The position numbers and the translations under genes were made by a program. Under the pieces are notes generated by a model. That model was not told the DNA's origin, did not search any database, and saw only the letters and a program-made list of their open reading frames with translations. From positions 2,542,001 to 2,606,000 of the forward strand of contig JACAAK010000002.1 of the NCBI GenBank assembly GCA_025093985.1: a stretch of DNA of 64,000 nt, given 5' to 3'. How positions within the stretch are numbered: position 1 is the stretch's first letter; the number at the start of each line of letters is the position of its first letter. Shown piece by piece: positions 1 through 9,663 of this stretch. The DNA comes from Calvatia gigantea (lineage: Eukaryota > Basidiomycota > Agaricomycetes > Agaricales > Lycoperdaceae).

Positions 1-663
1 TCCCAGCTCGCTCTGAGGGGAGTGTTGGGGTGGGGTTGTCAGCCCGGATTGGGTAGACGTACTTTGGCTTTGGCGACCAGAGGAGTCGCTGTGGGGTTGA
101 TTTCATGTCGTAGGTGGCGGTATGGGGAGTGGCTCCGGCAACGACACTGGAGAAAGAGACTGGCGGGTCTCTTGGCTCGGGGTTGTTGGGTGGGTTTGGT
201 ACGTCTGGCTGCTGGGAATGAAGTTGGGATACAGTGGAGCTACTTCCCATTCTTGTTGGGTAGGTAAGTCTATCCCAGGGGGTACTGGGAGATGATTCGG
301 TGGAGGGGGGAATGTAGACGCAATCTGGGCCGATGAAAACGTCGACCCAGAATTGTTTGTTCTGGTCTGCGAATTGTTGGAGCTCGTCTTTGGTGAAGAC
401 GGCATTCGGGAGGGTGATAATAGGCTTTTCGAGCAATTCGTTAATTTGGACGGTGGGGAGAATTGGGGTTTCGTGGCCCACAGGTGTGACGGTGGGAGGG
501 TAGGATATAGGAATATGAGGGGAGGAGGGGAGAGAATGGGCCTTTCTGATTGGGGAATTGTTCTTTGTAGAAAAGGAAGAGATTGAAGAGAGGGAAGGAG
601 AGGGGGATGAGGCTACAATGGCCGCTTTCTTTCCCTTCTTATAGTTCTTCTGGGTTGGTGCCA
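1..663 (-). CDS. Accessory ORF (ORF3) of element G1, open at left edge
   Basis: An open minus-strand frame starts with ATG at 661-663, about 100 bases after the end of pol, and stays open to the window edge (about 220 codons). The first 60 residues are rich in Lys, Ser and Pro. The following segment is acidic to neutral, with many Pro and Thr. I recognise no domain. Its place between pol and the 3' LTR matches extra ORFs in elements B and C, and its Ser/Pro-rich start resembles that of C. It could be an accessory or envelope-position protein, but no signal peptide or membrane span is visible in the part present. Confidence 0.6.
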
Positions 664-767
664 TTGGTGGTTCGGTTTGTGGAAGTGTTGTTAAGGAATG
701 ATGGAGAAGTTGGGTGAATCCTGGATTATTTATATCTTTTAGGTGGGACGGAAACTAGGTGGTGTTC

Positions 768-3700
768 TCATTGGTATTTTTGTAACATTTCTTGGGCATG
801 TGGTAAGAGTTGTGCTTCGTTTTCCCAAGAGTTTTCTTCGTGGCTGTAACCTTTCCACTTGATGTAGTATTCCCTTTGTTTATTCTTGGTTCTATGGTTC
901 AAGATGCCTTCGATTTCATATTCTTCTTCTCCTTCTATTATGTCAGGGAGAGGTGGTTGTGGGTTTGATCCATGGGTATTGTTTTCGGTGTATTCGGAGA
1001 GAAGGGTAGCGTGGAATACGTTGTGAATTTTCCATGTTTCAGGTAGTTTCAGTCGGTAGGAGAGCGGCGATAAGACTTCTTTGATAGTGAACGGTCCAAG
1101 GCGTTTTGGCGCGATCTTGTTTGATTTGAATGGGAGTTTCAGGTTTCTCCGTTCAAGCCACACTTTTTGTCCTAGGGCGAAGGGTTTGAATTTTGCTTTG
1201 ATTCGTTGTTCCATGCGTTCCATAGCTAGTTTGTGGGCAGCAATTGCTTCTCTTCGTGCATGGTCTAGGAGTTCTATTCGTTCTTCAGTAGTGGTGAAAT
1301 TTGATTCCTCTAGAATAGTGGGTATTCCATGGGGTTTTGTTCCGTACATGAGTTCAAAAGGGGTTTGTTTCCGGTCTGAATGTGTTCGTGAATTGTGGGA
1401 GAATTCGAGGATTGGGAGTGCTTTAGACCAGGAGGAGGGATTTCCTGTACAGTAGATAGATAGGTACGCTGCAATTTCCTGATTGAATCGTTCTGTTGTT
1501 CCATCCGATTGAGGGTGGTAGGCTGATGAGAATGATTGGGTGATTCCAAGTCGTTTCATGAGAGCTTGACTGGAGTTTGCTCGGAATCTGGGGTCACGGT
1601 CAGAGATTATCTTGTCCGGTAGTCCGAATCTGGTGTAGACCTTGTCTATAATTATGTTGGCAATTCCTTTGGCGGTGATTTCCTTTGTACAAGGAGTGAG
1701 AATTACCCCCTTCGTAAGTCCATGGTCCACTATGGACAAGATTGAGTTGAATCCGTGGGATTTTGGCAAATCAGTCAGCAGATCCATAGTGATATGGGCG
1801 AATGGTCTAGTAGATATCGGCGGTGGTATTGGTTGCAACGAAGGGTGGGAAGGATTTCGGTTAATTTTGAATTGTTGGCATTCGCTGCATCCTTTAACAT
1901 AATTTCGTACGAAGGTACTCATTCCTGGCCAATATACTTCAGCTTTGGTGAGGCGATAAGTTTCTTGTTCTCCAGGGTGTCCGACCGAAGGGTGGTCGTG
2001 GTATCGTTGGATGACACGTCGGCAGAGTTCCATGTCTTCTGGGATGATGACCTTTCCTTCGAATGTCATAAGATGTCCATGTGGCCTGGGAATCATCCCG
2101 TATTTCGGATTTATTGCTTCTGGTGATTCTGATAGAAGCCGTTTCACGGCTTCCATGGTGATTTCGTCATATTTCGATGCTTTTACGATGTCATTCTGTA
2201 ATTCCTGATCAACCATGGAGATGAACAGTTCATCTGGTAATACAGTGATTTCCCTGAGGAATACTTCCTCGGGTAAGACAATAACATTTTCGTTGTCATT
2301 GTCATCATCTGGGGTGTGATCTGGTCGACGTGAGAGGGCATCGGCGGCAGGTATTTTGGTTCCTGGGATGTGTTCAATTGCGAAGTCGAAGTGTGAGAGG
2401 AAACCAAGCCATCGAGCTTGTCTTCTGGAGATATTTTGGGGTTTTCTCCAAAAGGTGAGGTTCTTGTGATCAGTTCGTATGGTTACGTGATGTTGGGCTC
2501 CTTCTAGGTAATGTCGCCATTCTTCTAGTGCAGTGATTATGGCAAGGAGTTCCCTGTCGTGTATTTCGTAGTTTCGTTGGGTAGGATTGAATGCTTTGGA
2601 TAGGAAAGCTACTGGGTGGTAGTTTCCGTTCATGTCTTGCTGTGATAAGACTGCTCCCAAGGCGTATTTTGAGGCATCAGTTTCGATAAAGAAGGGTTTT
2701 GTTTGGTCTGGCATCAGCAAAACGGGTTTCTTCATGAATTCGGATTTTAGTTGGCTGAAGGCTTCATTTGCTTTGTGTTCCCATTCGAATTTCTTTGTTT
2801 TGGATAGAAGAGCATTAAGCGGTCGAGAGATGTCGGCATAGCGATGTATGAATTTTCGGTAGAAGTTACAGAATCCCATGAATTTTCTGACATCGCGGGT
2901 AGTGCGGGGTAAAGGCCATTCTTCTATTCCATGGAGTTTGGTGTTGTCCATTTCGATCTTGTCAGGGGAGATTATCATGCCGAGATATTCTAGATGGGTT
3001 TTATCGAATTCGCATTTTTCTAGTTTCAGGTACAGATCGTTGTCTTTCAAGATCTGAAGTGCTTCCAAAGTAAGGCGATCCATTTCTTCCTGAGTTTTTG
3101 CGTAGATGAGGATGTCATCCATATAGATTATAATTCCTCCTTTATCTAGCATTTTTGCGAATATGGTGTCCATCATCTTTTGGAAGGTGGCTGGGGAGTT
3201 GCACATTCCAAAGAACATGACGTTTGGTTCATAAAGTCCGATTGGCGTTTTGAATGCAGCTTTCCATTGGTCTCCTTCTCGAATACGGATGTTGTTGTAT
3301 CTGAGTCGGACGTCCATTTTCGTGAATAGTTTTGCTCCTTGAAGTTTGTCCATAATTGTTGTTATCATAGGAATAGGATACGCGTTCTTCTTGGTATGTT
3401 TGTTTAGATAACGGTAATCTTGGCATGGTCGAAGTTTCCCGTCCTTCTTTCCTACGAAGAAGAAGGATGAGGCCATGGGAGATTCAGATTCTTGGATGTA
3501 TCCTTTTCGGAGGTTTTCATTTATGAATTTCTTGAGTTCTTCAGTTTCAAGGGGTGATAAGGGGTATGTTTTCCCTAGTTCTGGTTTGAAGGTATCCAAG
3601 AGTTCGATTTTATGGTCATATGGCCTGGGAGGGGGGAATCGCTCAGATTTCTTCGTGTCGAAGAGTGAAGCGAATTTCCTATATTTCCTGGGTATCTTTG

Positions 3701-4487
3701 TATTGGTTTTTGGGGTTGACTTTTGTGCGAGGCTTGTGGCTTGGGTGATCTTCGTATTGATTTCGAGTTCATGTGGAGTTTGAGTGATTTTGTAGAGTTC
3801 ATGTTCCAAATGGAATTCATCGAAATCAATGTTTTCCAAGTAGAGTTTGAGTTCATCAATAGAGAGTTCAGGTTCTTCCGAATGGATGATTGTTTCAAAG
3901 ACTTTTACAGCCAGTGGGTCAAAGTCTTCGTCTAGGTAGGTGTAACGTTCGGCATCATTCATTCCATGGATGTCTAAGGCGATTTTGTTGATAGTGGTAG
4001 GTCCATTTGTGGATTTTACGATTAAGGGTATGATGTTGTCGTTGTTTCGCCATTTGAACTCTTGAGTAGTCCAATTTATGTCTGGGTTCGTTTGTTGTAG
4101 CCATGGGTATCCTAGGATTAGATCTTTGGATCCTATTCCTGAGACGTAGGCTTCGAATTGACATTGTTTTCCATCAATTAAGGCGTTCAATTCAACGCTT
4201 TCATAGATTGATCCATTTTCATTGGAAGTTCCATCCGCATTGGATACTTTGATAGGATGTTTGATAGGGCGTGTTCGTAGTCCATAGGTGTTTGTAAAGT
4301 TCGAGGAGATGAAGTTTCCTTGGGCTCCAGAGTCAATTAGAGCGGTGACTGGGATATTTCGTAAATGGTTCTGATTGAGTTTGATAGGGAGAAAGATTGA
4401 TGCTTTATTGTCCGAGGTAGGGAGTTTTATTAGATTGATTTGTGGGTCACCCAACGATTCCTTTACAGGATCGGGTGACGCCTTCAA
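768..4487 (-). CDS. pol: Pol polyprotein of G1 (PR-RT-RNaseH-INT-chromodomain)
   Basis: This 1239-codon frame encodes reverse transcription and integration functions. In order it shows an aspartic protease (DSGAQ), reverse transcriptase with YMDD, RNase H (ETDASKYALG), integrase with an HHCC zinc domain (H..H..C..C around VGHPG...CSECQQ) and DDE residues (MDLL, SDRDPRF, TTERFNQ), and a C-terminal chromodomain (YYIKWKGY...SWE). The chromodomain places it among chromoviruses, which tend to target heterochromatin. Pol is entered from gag by an apparent -1 shift at 4484-4490. One RT oddity is that the usual DLRWGYNN motif reads DVRLRYNN, so Trp and Gly are replaced. All catalytic acids seen are intact. 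Confidence 0.93.
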   Translation of the reverse strand: MKASPDPVKESLGDPQINLIKLPTSDNKASIFLPIKLNQNHLRNIPVTALIDSGAQGNFISSNFTNTYGLRTRPIKHPIKVSNADGTSNENGSIYESVELNALIDGKQCQFEAYVSGIGSKDLILGYPWLQQTNPDINWTTQEFKWRNNDNIIPLIVKSTNGPTTINKIALDIHGMNDAERYTYLDEDFDPLAVKVFETIIHSEEPELSIDELKLYLENIDFDEFHLEHELYKITQTPHELEINTKITQATSLAQKSTPKTNTKIPRKYRKFASLFDTKKSERFPPPRPYDHKIELLDTFKPELGKTYPLSPLETEELKKFINENLRKGYIQESESPMASSFFFVGKKDGKLRPCQDYRYLNKHTKKNAYPIPMITTIMDKLQGAKLFTKMDVRLRYNNIRIREGDQWKAAFKTPIGLYEPNVMFFGMCNSPATFQKMMDTIFAKMLDKGGIIIYMDDILIYAKTQEEMDRLTLEALQILKDNDLYLKLEKCEFDKTHLEYLGMIISPDKIEMDNTKLHGIEEWPLPRTTRDVRKFMGFCNFYRKFIHRYADISRPLNALLSKTKKFEWEHKANEAFSQLKSEFMKKPVLLMPDQTKPFFIETDASKYALGAVLSQQDMNGNYHPVAFLSKAFNPTQRNYEIHDRELLAIITALEEWRHYLEGAQHHVTIRTDHKNLTFWRKPQNISRRQARWLGFLSHFDFAIEHIPGTKIPAADALSRRPDHTPDDDNDNENVIVLPEEVFLREITVLPDELFISMVDQELQNDIVKASKYDEITMEAVKRLLSESPEAINPKYGMIPRPHGHLMTFEGKVIIPEDMELCRRVIQRYHDHPSVGHPGEQETYRLTKAEVYWPGMSTFVRNYVKGCSECQQFKINRNPSHPSLQPIPPPISTRPFAHITMDLLTDLPKSHGFNSILSIVDHGLTKGVILTPCTKEITAKGIANIIIDKVYTRFGLPDKIISDRDPRFRANSSQALMKRLGITQSFSSAYHPQSDGTTERFNQEIAAYLSIYCTGNPSSWSKALPILEFSHNSRTHSDRKQTPFELMYGTKPHGIPTILEESNFTTTEERIELLDHARREAIAAHKLAMERMEQRIKAKFKPFALGQKVWLERRNLKLPFKSNKIAPKRLGPFTIKEVLSPLSYRLKLPETWKIHNVFHATLLSEYTENNTHGSNPQPPLPDIIEGEEEYEIEGILNHRTKNKQREYYIKWKGYSHEENSWENEAQLLPHAQEMLQKYQ

Positions 4488-4490
4488 AAA
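4484..4490 (-). promoter_or_regulatory. Putative -1 gag-pol frameshift site
   Basis: On the minus strand the gag frame reads GAT TTT TGA. Slipping back one base on the run of five T gives TTT TTG AAG and enters the pol frame without loss of sequence. A run of U directly before a stop codon is a plausible slippage site. No downstream pseudoknot was evaluated. Confidence 0.55.
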
Positions 4491-5917
4491 TCCCCGAAGG
4501 GCTTGAGCATTGGATCAGAGATATATGCTTCTCTGAATTCCATTCTTTCGTCCGTTGGGAGTTCTCTGATCATTGCTTGGATATCGAGTGCAGAGATCTT
4601 TCGGGTTTGATTAGGAGCGGCACCGGAGTAATTCCTGGAAGCTTGAGGTTGTGAGGGTTGTGCATAACGGGGTGGTTGCATGAATCTTCTTTGTGGCGGG
4701 TGGGGTCATCTAGGAGGTGGTTTTTCCTTGGACAGGTTTGGGTCAGGATTTGGACAATTGCTGATAAGGTGTCCAAATTTTCCGCAGCCTATGCATTTCC
4801 CAGCTTTGTAGCGAGCGACTTGCTCAGCAGTAAATACAGCGTTTAATTGTAATTCCGGGTCATCCAAGTCATAGCCTTCATAAGTGTAGTCTTGCTCTGG
4901 AGGATATGGTTCTTCGTCTTCGTAAGGTGGTTCGTAGGGGTCTTGAGGTTCTGCCTGTACTTCATGTATGGTTCGTGCAGGTTGGCGATTTGGTTGAAAA
5001 CGAGTGTGGTAGGTTGGTTGGAAACGGGGTGGTTGGTAGGGGGTTGGGTTTCGAGAGAAGTTTCTAGGCCACATTGCATCGGCTTGACGATTGACAGAGT
5101 CTCGTCGTACTGCATCGGTATACCATTCAGCAATGGTTTCAGGTGGTCCTTCTTTTCTAGTCCATACTTCTCTTGCGAGATTAGGATTGAGTCCTCGTTT
5201 ATATTGTTCAATTAATGCTTCATTGTCTTGAATTCCTCCGATAGATGCAAGGCGTTGGAATTCAAGATTAAAGTCTGCTGCAGAGAACTTATTTTGCTTC
5301 AATTCGTACCATTGTCTTCGCGCAGTGATTTGTTCATCTACTGGAGTGAAGTGTTTCAAGATTTCAATTTCGAATTCTTCGAAGGTAGAGTATCTCCAAG
5401 GGATGGGCTTTCCACGGGCATCGGTAATTCGGCTTTTGTAATATTGTTCAGACCAGGATCCGGCTTTCCCTTCGACCATAAGGCCGAGGACGAATCTGAT
5501 CTGTCGCTGGTCATCTGTAAATGCTCTAGGGTTCATTTCGAGATAGTTTTTGACTAGCATCCACCAAGTTTTAAATCGGGGGTTTGTACCGTCGAAGTTT
5601 GGGGGCTTTTGTCCGATTTCTTTCGAATTCCCATCGTTTCCTACAAATTGAATGGCTGGAGTACGATGTCTTCGTCGACCTCCTCCTTCTCTTCCAATAG
5701 AGAAAGAGGACAGAGTGAATGAACCATGGCTGGAGTTTCGTGAAGAGGGAGGGGAGGGAGAGGGTGCTCTTTCTTGTTGACCTCTACGGGGAGGATCTTC
5801 TCCAGGTGTTCTTCATCGTCCAATTCCGAAGATGGGAGTTGTAGCTCCTGATCGGGGTGGTGGTTGGTCAGTTGGTTCATTATTTGTTTCAGTTTGCGTT
5901 TGAGTGGAAGTAGCCAT
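4484..5917 (-). pseudogene. gag: Gag of G1, two in-frame TGA codons
   Basis: Reading from ATG at 5915-5917, one frame runs to 4484 and is broken only by TGA at 5813-5815 and 4706-4708. It contains the retrotransposon-gag capsid-like region (around RAFTDDQRQIRFVLG, then the SAADFNLEFQRLASI segment) and one zinc knuckle, CIGCGKFGHLISNC, that binds the RNA genome. A Pro/Tyr/Glu-rich linker precedes the knuckle. The TGA at 4706 follows an Arg codon and both stops could be former CGA, in line with CpG decay elsewhere in the cluster. Upstream of 5917 two other frames stay open to about 6560 and 6620, so the true N-terminus is uncertain. Confidence 0.75.
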
Positions 5918-6709
5918 GCCTTCGATTTCTGGATGAATTGGTTCTTGTGATTCAAAGCCCGGGATATCTGGGTATTCGAGGGTGTCTGGAGTGTATATAA
6001 GATGGGTTCCTTCTCGATTGAGGATGTCTTGGAAGTCAGATGGATGTTCGGGCAGCTGATGGAACGTCTCGTTGTCTTCGTTGTCTTCAAGGACGGATGG
6101 TAAGATGTGGGGGTTTTCGATTCCGAATTGGGAAGGGGATACAGCTCTGGATGGTGTCTGTGGCGGTGACTCTTGAGATGGACCTTGCTCAGGGCGAATC
6201 GGGTCGAAAATAGTTCGAATTTGCCACTTTGTGTTGGTTTCGGTGGTTCAGGCTCAGTGGATTTTCTAGTAGGTGCTGGTAATTCTTGTAGTAGTTTCGG
6301 TTTTTGTGATCTAGTGCGTGGGGTATGATAAATCCTTTCTAAGAATGGTGCAGAAGGTCCTTCTGGTTGATGAGTTTGTTTAGGCGGGGGAGTAGTAGGA
6401 GACTCGAATGAGTGTTGGGTTGGTGTATGGAATGATCGTTCTGGAGATGAGGAAGGAGGGTGTAAGGGACGTTTCCCTTTTCGCGACGTGGTGAAGAAAG
6501 ACAGATAGCGGTAGCCAGGCCCGCTCTTCTCAACGCTACTTGGCGGAGGACAGATAAACAAATCAGTGGACCCGAAGTTCCACTCTTCTTAACCCTATTA
6601 CCGGGAAGGCTTCTCAATGTCAACTGGATGGAGGGATAGTCGGCAGAAGCTGGCCGTAAGAGACTGGAGTCGTATAGAAACGAGAGAAAGGGAGGTGAGG
6701 TTATTCTTA
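5918..6709 (-). other. G1 leader and upstream gag region, with self-primer site
   Basis: Between the LTR and the likely gag start lies about 790 bases. The bases two positions inside the LTR edge read AGAATAACCT on the minus strand (plus 6698-6707) and are complementary to a stretch in the LTR (see 6944-6953). Minus-strand frames at 5641-6561 and 6339-6623 stay open here and are Pro/Ser/Thr-rich, but show no domain. They may contain a displaced gag N-terminus. Confidence 0.45.
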
Positions 6710-7339
6710 TGTTACGTGCGTTACCTTACTTCGCAACCAGGCCCGGATCGTCTCCACTCAGGGAGAGGTTCAACGCTATAGCCCAGGAGTATTTGACAAG
6801 TCTCAATGACTTCTGTACAGGCTTCGGATCACTCCCTCGAGTAGAAGCTCACGCTTGCCTGAGAAGTCCGAGTTAAGTGTCACTGCAGTCCCCAAGGTTG
6901 TTAGCCTTGTAGCAGACGAGCGAAGATAAGGAAGCTTGTTACTAGAATAACCTGAAGTAATACAAAGTACTACTTAAGGTTTATATACTAGCTACTGAAT
7001 AGGAGATGAGAGATTACGTAGTAAGTAGATATGAGTCAATGAGAACTACTACGGGTTAATTGGTAATCTAAGGAATCATAGGGATAGGTGAGATGAATAC
7101 AGAAGAACGAGTATGAGTCATAAGAAGATAGAGTCAGGTAAGGAGAAGTACGATGATGGGAAAAGATGAAGGATGAAACAGGAACATGATTCAGAATGAA
7201 TCATAAGAAGTGAAGGTAGAAGTACATGTGATAAATAAATAAAGAGCGGACCGGGGTATACAAGAAGAAGAATGGAAAGTCTGTACGGAAGGTTAATACG
7301 TTAATGCGGAGAGTCCGGGGGTGTGGTAAGTTCGTAACA
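6710..7339 (-). repeat. 5' LTR of G1 (630 bp)
   Basis: The LTR has inverted ends TGTTACG and CGTAACA. A TATA box (minus TATATAA, plus about 6981-6987) lies 34 bases before AGGTTATTCT (plus 6944-6953), the likely 5' end of the transcript. The right neighbour CTTCC (7340-7344) is the candidate target duplication; its partner is outside the window. Confidence 0.85.
6944..6953 (-). promoter_or_regulatory. Self-priming complement in G1 LTR
   Basis: The plus strand here reads AGAATAACCT, so the transcript carries AGGTTATTCT near its predicted start. That is fully complementary over 10 bases to the site two bases downstream of the LTR (6698-6707). This is the geometry known from the Tf1/sushi lineage, where the RNA 5' end primes reverse transcription. 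Confidence 0.6.
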
Positions 7340-7344
7340 CTTCC

Positions 7345-7760
7345 TCCCATAGGTCTTCCATAGTGGCTATGCTTCATATTTTTTTGGTGATAGGAATGTT
7401 CTGATGTGGAAATTGGCAGCCTGGAGGGCATCGAGTGAACTTGATTTCTCTGCTGTTCCAATCTACCTCCGGGTTATGTTTGACTAGCCAATCATATCCT
7501 AGGAAGACTTCTGCCCTGTCTTGTAGTTGTACAACTAAGGCCTCAATTTGTTTCTTATGTCCCTGGATGTCAATGTTGATTGTGGTGGTCTCTGTTACTC
7601 TTCCACCTTGGTTAGGTGTTCTATCTGCATTTAGTACCAAAATTTGTTGTTCCAATTTCTGGGTAGGGAGTCTTTCTTTGTCTACTAGTTTTTTGCTGAT
7701 GCTGCTGGTTGTGCACCCTGAGTCTATGATGGTGTTGACTGTTATCTCCTTCCCTGCCAT
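7345..7760 (-). pseudogene. Element A pol, protease segment (truncated by G1)
   Basis: The frame begins with the retroviral-type aspartic protease: a DSGCTTSSISKKL active-site motif and, about 75 residues later, the FLGYDWL flap-region motif. After GYDWLVKHNPEVDW it reads on toward the RT linker and stops being homologous to B at the G1 LTR boundary. This fragment cannot make RT or integrase. Confidence 0.8.
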
Positions 7761-7921
7761 TTATATTTTTCCTTTTAGATTTAGTTTACACTTTCTTTTC
7801 TGAGGAATTGTGTAGAATTTGTCTGATATCCTAGATACAAGCTTTTTGACTCTCAAGGTAGCGCCTACTCGGAGTCTTCAGAAAAATCCTTCCCTTCTTC
7901 GTTGGTGAGTTCTTCTACTCC

Positions 7922-8977
<1,056 letters not shown>

Positions 8978-9044
8978 ATACTAGCTCCTGGGTTGCTTCT
9001 GTTCAGGCCTGTTTTCAGCCTACTCCTTGCAAGGTGAGGTGGGG

Positions 9045-9055
9045 ATGCTTAACCA
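9045..9055 (-). promoter_or_regulatory. Self-priming primer-binding site of element A
   Basis: Two bases inside the LTR edge (9058) the minus strand reads TGGTTAAGCAT. Its exact 11-base complement ATGCTTAACCA lies in the LTR at plus 9139-9149, 34 bases after the TATA-like box at 9176-9183. The offset and spacing equal those in G1. Confidence 0.65.
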
Positions 9056-9057
9056 AG

Positions 9058-9215
9058 TGTTACAACCTTAGTCTGAGTAAACCTCAGGTTGCAACTTAGG
9101 CTAAGACTTGAGGGCGAGTAAGGGAGGGGAGAACTAAGTGGTTAAGCATACTGAATACAGGAGTGTGTATGTACGCTTAAATATGGCAAGCATCCAGTTG
9201 AATGGATGGAGGTAC
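9058..9215 (-). repeat. Element A 5' LTR, second part
   Basis: These 158 bases align to the last half of the B LTR (about 20006-20163), including the TATA-like TATTTAAG and the conserved segment before the CA end. The copia element entered after 9215; the first half of this LTR is at 14495-14632. Confidence 0.85.
9211..9215. repeat. Copia target-site duplication GGTAC (left)
   Basis: GGTAC precedes the left LTR and is repeated exactly at 14490-14494 after the right LTR. Confidence 0.92.
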
Positions 9216-9486
9216 TGTTGGAATATAGGTAGACTTCTGTTATCTTTTTCTTACAGTAGATAATCACTTCGCTATCACGTGACATCACACTCATTCGCTG
9301 GCCTCATACCTTGCACACCCTCAGTCTCGTTCCACGTCGACTGAGGGTAAGCAAACCATCGTTCTCCATTGTACACACTAGCTAACTCATTCCGTAGTCT
9401 ATCCTAGGTAATTACACAATCTAATATAGTCTCGTTCCACGTCGACTGAGGTCTATCCTAGCCCTGCGCGTCATATCTTTCCTTTA
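9216..9486 (+). repeat. Copia 5' LTR (271 bp)
   Basis: Begins TGTTGGAATATAGG and ends CCTTTA. It contains a 9-bp stem, CCCTCAGTC at 9318-9326 and GACTGAGGG at 9339-9347, with a 12-base loop. The loop and right arm recur about 100 bases later (9428-9451). Confidence 0.92.
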
Positions 9487-9501
9487 GGTTATGGGCCCTG
9501 G
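9487..9501 (+). promoter_or_regulatory. Copia primer-binding site
   Basis: GGTTATGGGCCCTGG follows the LTR without a gap. GGTTATGGGCCC is the site type used by Drosophila copia, complementary to the anticodon region of initiator methionine tRNA. The same 12 bases start the LARD interior at 28885. Confidence 0.75.
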
Positions 9502-9663
9502 TGTCGCGACCTATTGAACCTGTTCACTCGTTTATCAAACCGCCGCTCATTCATTTATACCCTCCAATGTTATCCTATCAACATCCTATTCTTTTCCCGC
9601 CGTTTTTGTTACCCCTGCTATACTAGCACCTTCGAGCCGAGCAACCTTTCTTAGACCCACGTT

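Larger units (their letters stand above)
1..7339 (-). mobile_element. Ty3/gypsy chromovirus G1, partial (3' end beyond left edge)
   Basis: On the minus strand the order is LTR (6710-7339), self-complementary primer site, gag, pol with a C-terminal chromodomain, then an extra ORF running off the left edge. The LTR begins TGTTACG and ends CGTAACA. The element sits inside the protease/pol region of element A: the sequence just right of 7339 continues the minus-strand reading frame of A. The 3' LTR and the second target-site copy must lie left of position 1. Pol is a single open frame and gag has only two nonsense codons, so this looks like a fairly recent insertion. Family assignment rests on the domain order PR-RT-RH-INT-chromodomain. 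Confidence 0.9.

Noticed and set aside
5641..6561. A 306-codon minus-strand frame as a separate G1 protein
   Set aside because: It overlaps the gag frame that carries the capsid and knuckle. Low-complexity Pro/Ser/His content suggests a shadow frame, though an N-terminal gag extension in this frame remains possible upstream of 5917.
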